From Maea johnstoni (lineage: Eukaryota > Annelida > Polychaeta > Spionida > Magelonidae), in assembly GCA_963942565.1 (NCBI GenBank), contig OZ012690.1, positions 8,990,235 to 9,054,234 on the forward strand: a DNA stretch of 64,000 nt, given 5' to 3'. A model generated the notes under the pieces. That model was given only the letters and a program-made list of their open reading frames with translations. It had not been told where the DNA came from and made no database searches. Position numbers and translations under genes: made by a program. Positions 1-11,559 of the stretch are shown here, one piece after another (positions within the stretch are counted from its first letter, which is position 1; every line of letters starts with the position of its first letter).

Positions 1-593
1 TTTCGGGCGATCTCATATGATAAATGATAGTCAGTCTTGGGTGAATACCACCCGGACACCCACTTAAGTCAAACCCTGAATAAATTAATTTAAGTAATAT
101 CTATAAGTAATATATATAGAGTAATAAATATACTATCTAGTTAAAAATGTCTGTTTTCAGTCTGAGAAAAAAAATCCCTGAGAAAACGAATCCAAATTGT
201 TGAACTATTTCAGAGTTATTCAAAATTCAATTGAAAGTGAGATTGTAACTGAGAAGATTAATAAGCCTACACTCAAAATTCACCTGGATTTTCAAGATTA
301 GTGGTTGGTGGATGCTCATCCAAGCACTCTTGTATCATGACAGATTAATCTGTTTATGCCTTAAGGTTCTGGCAACTACATGATCCTATATATAATTTTT
401 TAGAAAATGTCTGGGAATAACCAAATATACTCTCAGTCCGTCTCAGAGTATTTTAAGAGGATTCATTCATGAGGTTCTGATATATACAATGCTCCTTCAA
501 GTATTTCTTAAGGTATGGTATTTCCTAAGGTAAGTATTTTCATCATCATTTTGTAATGGACAAATAATCATTCAACCAGCTGCATATATATAC
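1..593. other. No gene seen; presumed intron of the TUSC3-like gene
   Basis: AT-rich sequence downstream of the exon 2 donor. I find no exon that would continue the TUSC3 reading frame (expected next block RQANEEYQ) and no clear repeat, so this is probably intron 2. Confidence 0.5.
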
Positions 594-767
594 CAGGGCT
601 CGAAATTAAGATTTTTCCAGGGAGCCCAATTGCATCTTCATAAGCTTCAAAGAAGGTTTTCTGTATGTCAAACAGTACATATTTTGGCTCCCTGCAGAAA
701 TTTGAGGGAGCCGCAAGAACATTCAAGGGAGCCCTCAGCTCCCGGCACCCCCTAATTTCGAGCCCTG
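594..767. mobile_element. MITE, CAGGG...CCCTG inverted termini (hAT-like)
   Basis: The ends CAGGGCTCGAAATTA (594) and TAATTTCGAGCCCTG (to 767) are perfect inverted repeats of 15 bp. The interior is also partly palindromic (GGGAGCC blocks). Flanks are TA-rich and an exact 8-bp target duplication cannot be set. The same terminus, GTCGAGCCCTG, occurs near 25128 and 27870 at the ends of related, older copies. Confidence 0.7.
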
Positions 768-785
768 TATACATATTTAACTCAC

Positions 786-2075
786 CGACAGACTGCACAC
801 TGCCTCTGAGCCTGAAGGGCAGTCAACATGAGGATCACCGAGTAGTTCCTGGGTGCTCCGCGAAGATACTGCCGGAACTTGTCCCCATTCATCTTGATAA
901 TGGCTCTCTTTCCACTCCAGTCCATCAACTGTTGTACTTTGTCTCCCAGGAGTTGCTGGAAAACAAAAGATAGTTATTACTTATTACTTTTGCAGGATTT
1001 ATAAACATGGCGACCAAAGTTGCCAAATAAGTTTTTGGGGGGCATCCTATTTTTTAAAGAAGCCTGTGCAAGTTTTTTTTTCTCTATTGTTTGCACACCT
1101 TGAGGACAGCAACAGGAGTAGGCAAGCCATCTAGTTACAAGTCTGTTACCGGAAGTTCAATTTGAAGAAAATTGCTATGTGTGCAAGCTATGAACGCCTG
1201 TTTAGGTGAAGTACAAGCAAAGGCGACCTCTATCAACGAAGAATGGCAAAGAGTGACATCATATTGACACAGGAATCCTTTCACCGATTACAAAGTCATA
1301 ACTCTGCGACTGCATTGGTTGAAGGAGAATGCAGAATTATTATCAAGCTTCGCAAGAATTTAAAGCTCATATGGAGTATTATGTACATGAGTTCCAGGGA
1401 TGGTATGAATACTGGCACCAGTATATATTATATATATTATGTGAGTGGTTAGTTTATGGTGTTTAAACTGGTCAGTTTAGGGAGGGATACTTTTTATATA
1501 CGAAAGTATAAATGTGACACGTATGTCAAAGTAACCTATATATCTACTGCTCACAAAAACACTTTGATCCCATTGCCATGGCTCATCAGCCCTTACAGAA
1601 ACAACCCTAACATAATGGCTGTTGTGGGATCGGCCCTTTTGACCCTATGGCTATGCTAGATAATTTCCCATTTATTTTTCATTAAGAAATTTTTCTGCAT
1701 TTAGTGGTCTTTGGCAATAGACACAACACTGTATAACCATGTCGACTGTCAAGCACAATATCCTATATTCATCAATAAGAAACCAAAGGTTCCTGGTAGA
1801 ATACCAGACCCAGATTCCTAGATGTACCAATCACAAGCCGCCAACACAGAGAGTGATAGCCTACTGTTGATCCATACAAATCCACTCATGATCTTGCCGA
1901 CAAGCCCATACACAGCATATACCGGTGCATCACTTCCAAAAATTAGCAAGTATATACAAGACAAACTATTCTTTGCAATAGTTACCTCTTTTTTCTTTGG
2001 GACGGCAGAGGTGAGGCATATAAGCCCTAAAATCACGATGGCAACAAGCCATAAGTTTCTCGCCACGTCTGCCAT
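786..2075 (-). CDS. TUSC3: Oligosaccharyltransferase OST3/OST6-type subunit, TUSC3/MAGT1 (5' two coding exons, runs off left edge)
   Basis: Coding exon 1 is 1986-2075 (30 codons from ATG at 2075, donor GTAACT). Coding exon 2 is 786-955 (56 codons plus 2 bases, acceptor TTTTCCAG, donor GTGAGT). Exon 1 encodes a signal peptide ([20 protein letters not shown]) ending near SAVPKKKE. Exon 2 encodes the start of the lumenal thioredoxin-like domain: [19 protein letters not shown], then [12 protein letters not shown] with the redox CxxC at residues 83 and 86. These blocks match vertebrate TUSC3 and MAGT1 (MNGDKFR, APPRNYS, QPQRQCSVC). In vertebrates the family is the oxidoreductase subunit of the STT3B-type oligosaccharyltransferase in the ER membrane and helps glycosylate sites near cysteines. 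The four membrane spans expected at the C-terminus are outside the window. The gene is probably the single pre-duplication ancestor of TUSC3 and MAGT1. A MITE ends 18 bp past the exon 2 donor. Confidence 0.93.
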
Positions 2076-2730
2076 CTTGGTTTTTCAGGAGTCCGCGGTA
2101 TCTGGAAAGGACGGTTGGGATTGGCTGAAATATTTTGTAAATATTTAAAATTTGGATAACTTTTAATTATTAAAAAGATAATTTTATATATCATTATAGT
2201 AACCATTATGATTTTATAGTAGAGCACGAATTTTAAAGTACTTTTTAGGAAACAATAATTTACATTATGAGCCAATCAAATTCTCAGAATACCAGTTTAC
2301 CCTACAGGGAATCCCCAACTTACAAGAGGTTTCCCAGGCTGGTGAGTAATGCTCTTTGAACTCATTCAAACACATTCTATACAATCATGGAGGAAATACA
2401 ATTTTGCTTTTCATGAATACAATAGTTCAACGTATGGAACAGTCTATGAAGAAAACTAGAAGACTTCTTTCAATGACTTGAACCTCTTAACTTTAGGAAT
2501 CAACTAAAGTCAGATCTTCAATATAGATGAAGAAAACATGGATTGGTCACCAATTACCATAGGACCACAATACAACCTAACTATATCTTTAGATACATTG
2601 CCTCTTCTTATTAGAAAACATGGCAATCAGCAATTTTTTTTTTTAAGCCAACTGAGCTACCCTTTTTGGGGGGATCATGTAACCACAAACATAACATTTT
2701 TTTTGGGCCTTACATTTAATATCTAGGAAG

Positions 2731-2779
2731 AACTTTACCTACGCACATTGGCGCTGCGCCAATGTGCTTAGGTAAAGTT
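2731..2779. repeat. 49-bp near-perfect palindrome
   Basis: The arms AACTTTACCTACGCACATTG and its complement meet at 2755 with one mismatched pair and essentially no loop. It stands alone in the TUSC3-sarcoglycan intergenic region. It could be the remains of two fused transposon ends; no function is evident. Confidence 0.85.
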
Positions 2780-2824
2780 CCGCATATCCAGTGACTTATA
2801 AGACAAGTCAATCTATGTCACGGC

Positions 2825-3075
2825 AGAGAAATACATAACTTTGATCCGCAACCCCATAGGTACTGCATGCTAGCCTCTACGGCATCTGCGCCTCGGGTTG
2901 CGCGCTGTAGCCTGGGGTTGTATTGGTCACGTGATCTGTGCAGAAAGCATGCAGCAGCAGAGAGACTGGTTGGCTGGCTGGGGGATGTCATCCTATCTAG
3001 GTCAGATAGTGAGAGGCAGCGAAATTTGATGATGCATGACCAGTGTCCACTCCCTGTCTACTACTCTCAGGTCTC
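2825..3075 (+). repeat. Interspersed repeat family R (about 250 bp), copy 1
   Basis: Starts near AGAGAAATACAT and ends near CACTCCCTGTCTACT; it includes GATCCGCAACCCCATAGG and GGCAGCGAAATTTGATGA. Four copies occur: here, 33605-33893 (reverse), 35779-36061 and 47190-47420 (reverse). No inverted termini or clear tRNA head were found, so the class is unknown. Confidence 0.7.
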
Positions 3076-3179
3076 TGGCAGAACTCACCTCTTAGGTGGT
3101 TCTCGTCAACACCTGGGCTAGAAGTATCTACCCTAAGTGTTCATATGTAGAGTGAGATTAGCGCCTTTTAGAGGTAACA

Positions 3180-3512
3180 GGGGCATATTTTTAGCCAGCT
3201 GGACATAATTTGGACACCCAAGCACTCAAAAATCACCCTCCTGTATGTACACCCAAATTATATTGGAAGTACTTTAATAAAATGTCAATTATATGCATAT
3301 AGTTCAATATTTTTCACCTCAGTATGATTGCTTTGCTCTGTTTTTAATACATGGTGGAATTGTCCTTTAAGTAAACACATAATTGTGGTAGTAAACAGTA
3401 AGCACTAAGCTGAGTATATTGTGGTTTCACTTAAAAAAAGGACGCCCAAATGTTTTACAAAGTTCAGCCAATTTTGGGCGGGCACCCAGTGTCTAAATCC
3501 TGGCTAAGACCC
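3180..3512. mobile_element. Degenerate hAT-like MITE (TTAGCCAG...CTGGCTAAGACCCTG)
   Basis: The right end CTAAATCCTGGCTAAGACCCTG-type terminus (3495-3512) and the left TTTTTAGCCAGC match the CAGGGTCTTAGCCAGGATTT family. The interior, GACACCCAA...GGGCACCC, is shared with the copies at 9410-9690, 18820-19195 and 48610-48850. A lone Kolobok-type end (GGTGGAATTGTCCTTTAA, 3353-3370) lies inside. Confidence 0.55.
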
Positions 3513-3686
3513 TGAACAGGGGTTGCACATTCAAGTTCACCTCCAGACCATGATTTGTGGTAGTACCCTGAGCAACCGGCGTGAAGCTGATTGCTGGAAA
3601 TAGCGTCACACTCCTAGCCAGCAATAAAAAAGACCGCCTACTTGTTTTCTCATCCATGGGAAGGCTACAGCTTGATCATTAGGGCT

Positions 3687-3899
3687 TTACCCTTATGCTG
3701 CTGGTGACTAATTTGGCCAATACAAAATGATGCAAAAAAACCCTGAAAAATGACTGAAACCCTTGCACATGGATACCCATCTGACAGTACTCAGCGAGAG
3801 CTATTTAATGAATGCCAACATGACAGAGTTGGATGGTTTTCAAAAATCTTTGCGTACTTGTGCTTTGGACAACAGTTGCCTCAGCATTGGAAGGGTTAA
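3687..3899 (+). mobile_element. TTAACCC MITE, family A
   Basis: Family A reads from TTAACCCTTATGCTGCTGG to CAGCATTGGAAGGGTTAA with inverted termini and TTAA at both ends. Internal marks are GGCCAATACAAAATGATGC, CTCATCTGAGAGTACTCA and ACCAACATGACAGGG. TTAA targets and CCC termini suggest piggyBac-type mobilisation. Confidence 0.75.
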
Positions 3900-4118
3900 C
3901 CATTATGCTGCTGGATGCTACTTTGGTCTATACAAAATGATGCAAACATGCTGAAAAATGACTGAAACCCTGGCAAATGGGTACTCATTTGAGAGTACTC
4001 ATCCAGAGCTTTCCAATTAATACCAACATGACAGGGTTTTGATGATTTTGAAAATAATTTGCATTCTTATGCATTCTTATGCTTTGGGCGAAAGTAGCCT
4101 CAGCATTGGAGGGGTTAA
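3896..4118 (+). mobile_element. TTAACCC MITE, family A, abutting the previous copy
   Basis: Second copy in direct orientation sharing the TTAA at 3896-3899 with its neighbour, i.e. an insertion into the target duplication of the first or a tandem duplication. Confidence 0.75.
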
Positions 4119-4359
4119 ATAGCCTAGTTGTTTCCCCATCCATGGGAAGGCTACGGCTTGATAATTAGGGCCTAACTGCCGGTAATAAGGCCCACTCTTG
4201 GCAGGCAACTTATCGACTTATTAAGACAATTCAAAATGAAGGAAGGGTTTGTTCTCAATCATTAAAAAAACCTAGACCTACTCCAGGGGTGTTAGCCTGG
4301 AACATGAAAATTAGGGGCTAGTGATAATTTAGGCATTTATCCCTCCTAGTGGAACATTT

Positions 4360-4563
4360 TGGATGTAATATGGCATAGTAATATGCAATTCCTTATCGTT
4401 AAATATGAAAACGGCACCATCTCTCTCAACATTCAAGAGACTTTACCTAGAGGAACAATTTTCAACTCTGTGGCCCGAAGCATGACAAGTATAATCCTTA
4501 AATCGGAGGGCCACAACGAAAATCAAATCCTGTATTTGACTGTGTTACCCTTGTGAAATAAAG

Positions 4564-4638
<75 letters not shown>

Positions 4639-4640
4639 GT
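4360..4640 (+). mobile_element. LINE 3' end with (ATT)n tail
   Basis: The stretch ending CCCTTGTGAAATAAAGATT followed by 24 or more ATT units (4565-4638) has the form of a CR1/L2-group LINE 3' terminus. Only the last 200 bp or so are recognisable, and the clade is an inference from the tail. Confidence 0.5.
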
Positions 4641-5299
4641 TGTTGTCATGCTCTCTGTACACTAGAGGTTTCAGGGCTTGTATGTACAATCATATCAATG
4701 TTTAATAGTAAAATTTGGGCACAGGTCTAGCCCTTCTGGGCTAAGTCAAATTACTGGTAAAGGCCTAAAAATTGGTTTGTTTCCTGTAACCCAACCCTAA
4801 CAAGCTTTAACTCAAAAAACCCCTACCCTAAAGTTTTTTTCCCACCCTTTCAACTCCTAATCAATATTGAACATGATGCATGAAACACATTTTGGGAAAA
4901 GAATAATCCAATTTTTTTTAACCTATGTACCCTATTTTTTTTCAAAATTTTACAGGAAGCAAACACTTTTTTAAGGCCTAATGTAGAGCCCCTATGAGTG
5001 TTCCTGGTTCCTTGTATCATCATTCCTGCAAAGAGCCTTGACACGGGTGTCTATAGTTAGCTGCAGTAGAAGTGGGACATGTCACTTTAAGTGCCAGTTG
5101 TTCAAGCATCACATAGCTCACCCGTGAGCCTCACCGCACAGGCTCTAGGGGGGATCTCTTAACCCTGAACCTGCTGCTAAGGTTCATGTACCACAGAGTA
5201 ATTCCAAGCTGTCAGTGCCTTGTATACTATATGTATATATATATATATATATATATGTTAATTGGAGCATTCCAGGTAAGGGGTTGATCGATTATTGGA

Positions 5300-5760
5300 T
5301 GAGACAATAATAATAATAATAATTGATATTTCATGTAGCGCCTGTTCCACCTATAATGTTCAAAAGTGCTTTATAAAGAAAAGGTAGTGGACAGATGTTC
5401 ATGGTCCTTATAGTCAAATAAATTCTCTCCGGAATAATGAAATAGCAATGTTTTCAGCTGTTTCTTATTTTGCGCACTGTCAACAGCCTTGCTGTTGACA
5501 GGGAGCTCATTCCAAAGAGGTGGTGCATAGGCACAGAGGGCTCTGTCACCAAACCTTTTCATATTATTATGTGGTATCTTTATAAGGTGTATGTTTTTAG
5601 TGTTTGATCTTAGAGTCCTTGTAATGGCTTGTTTGACTAACAATTCCCTCTTGAAAGTATAGAGGGGCACATTCTTGCGTACATTTGAAACAGATTTGGG
5701 TGGAGTGGTAGACTTGATACAAGTCTTTCTTTGCCGAATCTCATTGATCTTCCCGGAGAA
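5300..5760 (-). mobile_element. LINE fragment: C-terminal part of a reverse-transcriptase ORF plus 3' UTR
   Basis: Minus-strand reading gives FGDRALCAYAPPLWNELP and KKQLKTLLF, the conserved C-terminal block of CR1/L2/Jockey-type LINE proteins, then a 3' UTR with GGCGCTA-like sequence and a (TTA)n tail at 5309-5330. Just upstream in the same frame is FSGKINEIRQRKT, resembling the linker that normally precedes the RT domain, so the RT core seems to be deleted internally. Open for 100 codons from 5670, but not a working gene. Confidence 0.7.
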
Positions 5761-6235
5761 GATTTCATCCTAAGTTTAGTTATGTATTAATCCTCAAGGG
5801 GGACACACTAGAGCTGCACATGTGTCTGAGTTTGCTTTTCAAACTATGTCATTATTTTTTTGATAGGAACATCAAACCTATTACCCAACTAGTATACATA
5901 TGGCCTGGTTTCCAGGCTGGGTAGGTAATAATAACGCCGCCCCCACCACTATTCATACTCAATACTGGACCCGTGTCAAGTAGGTTTGATGTCTCTCTCA
6001 AACTATTGATAGATACACAGTTTTTACGAGTTGAAGTTTGAAACGACTGCATGTGTTAAAAAAGACAGCTCAAGTGTGTCCCCCTTCAGGAGTAGTTCAG
6101 AACTAAATCTGGAGTGAAATCAACTCGGGATAAATCGGTGAGACTAAGGAAAGAGCCAGATAACTTGTAGCAGGTATACATAGTGATGGTGGCATCCTAC
6201 TCAGCCTGAGAACCAGGCTAGGGAGGGGCCGGGTG
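5760..6235. repeat. Interspersed repeat with inner inverted arms (CAAGGGGGACACACT)
   Basis: TCCTCAAGGGGGACACACTA (5792) is answered by the inverted GTGTGTCCCCCTTCAGGA (6075-6093). The flank GGAGTGAAATCAACTCGG and the end CTCAGCCTGAGAACCAGGCT recur at 25640-25740 and 27230-27430, each next to the LINE-type 3' end or alone. Confidence 0.5.
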
Positions 6236-7029
6236 ATGCAGGCTTAAGTGACACATTACATAAGCCATCTATTTACTGTGAGAATGGTATGTTGCCTAGC
6301 GTTTCAATAATAGGTTAACTCGCTAAATTAGGCTGGTTTCTGTTTATAATTACAACTTTAATCATGGGCTCAGTGTAAACATTTACCAACTTTCACATTC
6401 TGTGATGTCTCAGTCTTGTTATGATCCTCTACTACTTTCTGATAGGGCTGTCATTGGTATAACAAGTATCGATCGATCGAAATAATTTTTCCAATTTATC
6501 CAAAAAAAATATCAAGTCAATTGTTTTGCCAATTAGTCGATTGTAGAGTGAACACATTTTTCTGGCATTTTAAACGATTTCTTTGCCATTTTTAGCGAAC
6601 AGTAATAAAATTTTGAATAGAAACTCAATGATTCAATAAAAAAATGTTGAGAAAACTTCCATTGTCTTTGCATTGTGAGAATCCTAGGATCCTAGAAACA
6701 AAAAATAGTGTGAGACTTGTAAAAATATTTACATTAGTGCATTTCTTCAAAATCGAATCGGAATCAAAAAAAAATTCAATGATCGAATGGAGAAAAATGG
6801 ATGTCAATGACAGGGATTGGTATCAGTCATCCACAATATGTTACAATATTGATATTTCCTTAACAATACAATTTCTCAATGATATTTATACCAATAAGAT
6901 GTAATTTCCTGCCTCCCAGTGATAAATTTACCACAGTCAACTTCAGAAACTTCACTTTATAATATAAAAAACAAACTGCCATAGTATGGAGATATCCAGG
7001 TAGCAGCTAAGACAATTTGATATCATTAA

Positions 7030-7325
7030 AGGGCAAATGCACCATCATGATGATTTAGGTTCAAAATGTGCCTATACGTGTCACCTTTCAAATAAGACCA
7101 CCCGCAAGTCTGTCCTCCTCAGCACTCCTCAGATATGGCTTATGAAAGTGAGTAAAAAAGAGGCCTGAGTCTGGGCTTGGAGGCCGACATTTTCAGGGCA
7201 GGGCACATTTTAAGCACCCCTTCTGATTGGTCGAGAGATATCAGTGGCAGTCACTTCCTGCCACTGATATCTCTCGACCAATCAGAAGTGGTGAACCTAA
7301 ATCATCATGATGGTGCATTTGCCCT
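7030..7325. mobile_element. Foldback MITE, TTAA-flanked (AGGGCAAATGCACC ends)
   Basis: TTAA at 7026-7029 and 7326-7329 flank inverted ends AGGGCAAATGCACC and GGTGCATTTGCCCT. The middle carries a second palindrome (TGGTCGAGAGATATCAGTGG and its complement). One arm is partly deleted compared with the full foldback at 34442-34938. Confidence 0.85.
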
Positions 7326-7496
7326 TTAAGCACTTATCTATGTAACAGATGTTACATGATAAGATACTTTTTACCATTCAATATCGCTATTTGTATCATA
7401 TCGAATACTGGTACTTTTCCCTACCCATACCTCTTCTTTCATTTTTCCCCTGCTAAGAATATTCCAAAGTCCATCTTTAAACCTCAGCGTATTCTT

Positions 7497-7935
7497 TAAC
7501 CCATTACTATTCCTCATCTGGGGCTTTTATATTTAGGAAAATAAATTGGGATGTAAAAATAATTTTTAAAAATACTTAAAGGAGAGCTTTTGCTATAAAT
7601 GTTCTGGTCAATACTTTTCCTTTTAATATTTTCCCAGCTATGCATTTGCCCGAAAAATTTCATCAAAATTATTTGGATGGTTTTAGTCGATTTAGCATTT
7701 ATGGGTAACACATTCACTCTCAGAACAGCCAAAAATAGCCCTGAGAATTTTGGTAATATTTTTCTAACAAAAGTCCATTTTGGAAAATGTTTGAAGGAGA
7801 AGTGTTAACAAGAAGTCAACTAACAACTCTTCTTCAAATGTTTTTTGAACTTTCTCTTTATTCTCAAGTTATTTTCTAAAGTATTAAAGTAGCAGACGAT
7901 ACTTTCTAGAGGAACGTATTACTAGGTTAAAGTAA
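7497..7935. mobile_element. Two degenerate TTAACCC MITEs (family B/C), adjacent
   Basis: TTTAACCCATTACTATTCC at 7497 begins one copy. Near 7709 GGGTAACACATTCACTCTCAG begins the next, ending with the family B block GCAGACGATACTTTCTAGAG before GGTTAA (7930). Confidence 0.5.
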
Positions 7936-7976
7936 CATACTTCAGTACTGCCAGATGGTCTGACAAGTACACAATT

Positions 7977-8196
7977 TTAACCCATTGACAAGCGGCCAAA
8001 AAGAGGCCTGATGATTTTAGAAATATTTTACTTACAAAAGCATTTTCTCAAAAGCATTTGAAGGAGAAATGTTGATCAGTAGCTGAACAACAAGTCCCCT
8101 TCAAATGTTTTGTGAATTTTCTTTTTATTCCCAAGATATTTTCAAAAGTATGATTGTAGCAGACGATACTTTTCAGAGTCAGTCTTAATGGGTTAA
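7977..8196 (+). mobile_element. TTAACCC MITE, family B
   Basis: Family B reads TTAACCCATT...GCGGCCAAAA, CCTGA.AATTTT, TATTTGAAGGAGAAATGTTGATCAG, AGCAGACGATACTTT and ends TTAATGGGTTAA. Both TTAA ends are present here; length 220 bp. Confidence 0.75.
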
Positions 8197-8268
8197 ACAA
8201 GCTGGGTTCAACACATGTGGTAGCCCCTTAACTCACTGTGCTCATCAAATCTAACTTGAATCTAGCAT

Positions 8269-8489
8269 TTAACCCTCATGCTGCTGGTGGCTAATTTGGC
8301 CAATATGAAATGATGCAAAAATCCTAAAAGAAATGACTGAAACCCTGGAACATGGGTACTCATCTGAGAGTACTCAGCTTTAGCTACTAGTATCCAATGA
8401 ATACCAAAATGACAGGGTTTAGATGGTTTTCAAAAATCGTTGCGTCCTTGTGCTTTGGACGAAAGTAGCCTCAGCATTGGAAAGATTAA
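8269..8489 (+). mobile_element. TTAACCC MITE, family A
   Basis: Starts TTAACCCTCATGCTGCTGG and ends CATTGGAAAGATTAA; full length with slightly decayed right terminus. Confidence 0.7.
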
Positions 8490-9409
8490 GTTATCTTTTT
8501 TGTCACAAATATTTCACTTTTCATCATGTTGAGTGACTTTAAAATGTCATAAAAGACCTCTTCCTAAGTAAAGTTGTATTTATAAGTCTGTTTAACTCTG
8601 TTATTAGTTATTCTCACAACCCTGAGAATCCCCATTCATAAAAAAAAACTTTCTTCAGAAACTTCAAGAATTCCTGAATAACACTCCATCCTGGAGTTCT
8701 GTGTACCGTACGGTAAGCCCATCTGGTACATTCCTTAAGTAAACATTGAAGTCGTAGCCATTACTGTGCAGCCCAGAGGCTGAGATAAAACATATGGCAA
8801 GTGGAGGTGTGGATTTCACTTGCCCCTCACAGGCAGCAGCTCACCCTGGTGGCCAGAATGACAACTAAAGCCAAATGGAGCTAGTGGAAGGTCATCATTG
8901 TCAGCTCTTGAGGAATAGCGGGCCATGTGCAGCTTATCACCTCTATCTGTGCAGTATACAGGTTCCCAGGCCAACACATTACTAAACCAAGAATGGAACA
9001 TGTATATAAACTACTATCATCTATTATCCATGGTTTTAAGATATTGATGAATATGTGTGGCCTGGGAACCAGGATATGTAGTGCTATTGGGACAATCTCA
9101 GAATAGATAGTAGAGGCAGCACTGCTGAAGAGTGAGGAAACAGGACAGAGAAGTAAGTACAGCAAATCGTTCCACTGCTATCTTCATCAGAACTGGCGTT
9201 TGAAATGAACGAGTCGGTTCATAATTTTCCCTTATTAAGTTTGGTATACTTATTCTGTAGGAAAAACTAATAGTTTTTGTAGGTTTCTGGAAGGAGTTAT
9301 AGAGAGCGTGTAAGTACTGGTAATGTATATAACAGCAGTAGACTGAGGCATGGATACAGACTTAGTTAATGCCTTAGTCTTAGCCAGCAGGGCATCTGTG
9401 CATCTTTTG

Positions 9410-9690
9410 GCCACCAAAACTCTCAAAGATTTCAAATCACCTGTCAGGACACCCAAATTGTATTGAGGGTAATTTCTGAAAATGTCAATTTCAAGCATAA
9501 AACTGAACTTTTTTCCCCTCAATATAATTCCCATGAAATTTTATAAAGATATTATGCATTATTTCAATAAGTAAGTGCATCTTTATGTCTGCAATCTCAG
9601 TCTGCTGTGGTCTCCCTTGAAAAATAGGGTGCCCAAAGGTTTTACGATCGCCAATTTGGGCACCCAGTTTCAAAATCCTGGCTAAGACCC
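9410..9690. mobile_element. hAT-like MITE (GACACCCAA / GGGCACCC family), degenerate left end
   Basis: Right end AATCCTGGCTAAGACCCCG matches the CAGGGTCTTAGCCAGGATT terminus; interior GTCAGGACACCCAAATTGTAT to TTGGGCACCCAGTTTC parallels 3180-3512 and 18820-19195. Confidence 0.5.
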
Positions 9691-9762
9691 CGGCCGGTTG
9701 TTGCTGAATGGTCTTCAGTGTGGATGCTGGAGTAGTTCAAGAACATCAGTCTGTGCTGCTAT

Positions 9763-10128
9763 TAGTGTTGGGACAATCATCGATTATAATCAATAATCAA
9801 TCGTTTACCTCTCTGATTCTGATTAATCGATTACGAAACTGGCAATCGATAATAATCGGAAAAGGTGACACCTAGTGGCAAAATATAGAACTAAATGACA
9901 GACAAGTTGTCAGCTTTTTTGTTATGAAACTAAGCTCCAAAAACACTTCAAAACGAAGTTAAGGTAGGTGCTAATGGCAAGTAATTGTCATAGACTGACT
10001 TATTATTACGCTCTAGACCTTTAGTACCAAATTACTGCAAAAGTGCAATGAACTGATTATGATTGATAATCGATCGGTTGGCTGTAACTGATTATCGATC
10101 ATGAAATTGCAACCGATTCCCAACCCTA
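9763..10128. mobile_element. hAT-type MITE with exact 8-bp target duplication GCTGCTAT
   Basis: Ends TAGTGTTGGGA (9763) and TCCCAACCCTA (to 10128) are inverted. GCTGCTAT occurs directly before (9755-9762) and after (10129-10136). The interior is full of ATCGAT palindromes. A second copy, reversed, is at 48246-48614. Confidence 0.9.
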
Positions 10129-10959
10129 GCTGCTATGTAGTGACTTAGCCAGGATGAGGAACAATCTATAGAGATATTCAACTTAGAGTGATTCGCATTT
10201 GTTTGTACCAGGATGATAGGGTATTACCCAGGATTTAGAAACTGGGTGCCCAAAATTGCCAATTGTAAAATTTATTGGCACCCAATTCTTCAAGGGAGAC
10301 CACAATATACTCATATTGTAACCATGACCATGTATTTACCAATTGAAATAAGGCATATTATTATATGCCTTCTGCTCATTCTCTGCTGTGATTGGTCAGA
10401 TCATGGCCACCTGACCACCTTACAACATTGGTATTGGGGTGCAATATTACTTTCCAATCTTCAGACTCAGAGCTGTCAGGTTCATGTGCTCAGTTATCAA
10501 CTTGAACTCTTGAAGAAGAATCCAACAGAAGTGAATTGAGACAAGGAACTCTTGGGCTTCTTGTAAAATCCTGATTAGGAATGGACCCTTGCAAAATACT
10601 AACTATATCATCTTTATTAGAGAAAAACACATTTTCAAATTAAATGAATAAATCATTAAATTTCTAAAACCAATGCTTGTGACTTTTTCATGTATTCATA
10701 GTATTTTGATTGCTATTTTACTGAATTACCCAAAGAATATATTCTAGCTTAGAAATGTACAACAACACAATGGTTTGTGGTAAAACCTGGAAATGGAAAA
10801 ACATCAATGATATTTAATTTTTTATAATTCTTTATATTATTAAAATATTTGATTTGAATGAGCAGACAGCATATAATAAGACAAATATAGCACTTTGGTT
10901 TTGTGCAATATCAATTTTTATTGCACTTCGAAAAATGATATTGCACTCAGTGCCAGGGT

Positions 10960-11245
10960 CTTAGCCGATATTTGGAAACAGGGTGTCCAAATAGAGGTTT
11001 CATAGACTTTTGCGTGTCCAAAGTGTGGAACAAAATACATACTACTAATAAGATAGACCCTATACATTTACAGATTTTGCTTTTTTAGGCCAGATACTGC
11101 TTTGTGTGTCTTATAAAAGTGACACTACAGCTTCTACATCTTCTATCTTCTAAGAAAAGTCATCTTTAGCAAATTCTGACATAAACTTTTGGGTGTCCAA
11201 ACTGTCAAAAAACAGTGTTCTGCGTGTCCAAATGCCTCGTGCAAT
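10960..11245 (+). mobile_element. hAT-like MITE (CAGGGTCTTAGCC, GTGTCCAAATAGAGG family)
   Basis: Starts CCAGGGTCTTAGCCGATATT (10961) and continues GGAAACAGGGTGTCCAAATA. A sister copy at 16310-16615 shares more than 200 bp nearly unchanged, including GACACTACAGCTTCTACATC. The right terminus here is blurred. Confidence 0.6.
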
Positions 11246-11559
11246 ATCATTTTTCAGAGTGCGATAAAAATTGATACTGCTCTCACCAAAATGCCATATT
11301 TGTATAATATCCAGGGCTTTAGAATGTCATGGTATAAACTATATTGAGGAGAAACAATAGATTGTATGCATGTAAATGACTTATGAAATAAAAAAATCTC
11401 ACAAAAATGTAGGTAATGTGTGTCGAAATGGTGTTCAGACTTGTTGGTTAAGACTATTAGATGGTGCTTTATCTTCAAATAATCTGCATGGGGAAGTGTT
11501 TGCCAATAAGGCTATTTCAAGGGCTATTTCAGGAAATAGCCTGCCCAAAAGACATGATG

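Noticed and set aside
665-973. 102-codon plus-strand frame over TUSC3 exon 2
   Set aside because: Antisense shadow of the exon and the adjoining palindromic MITE.
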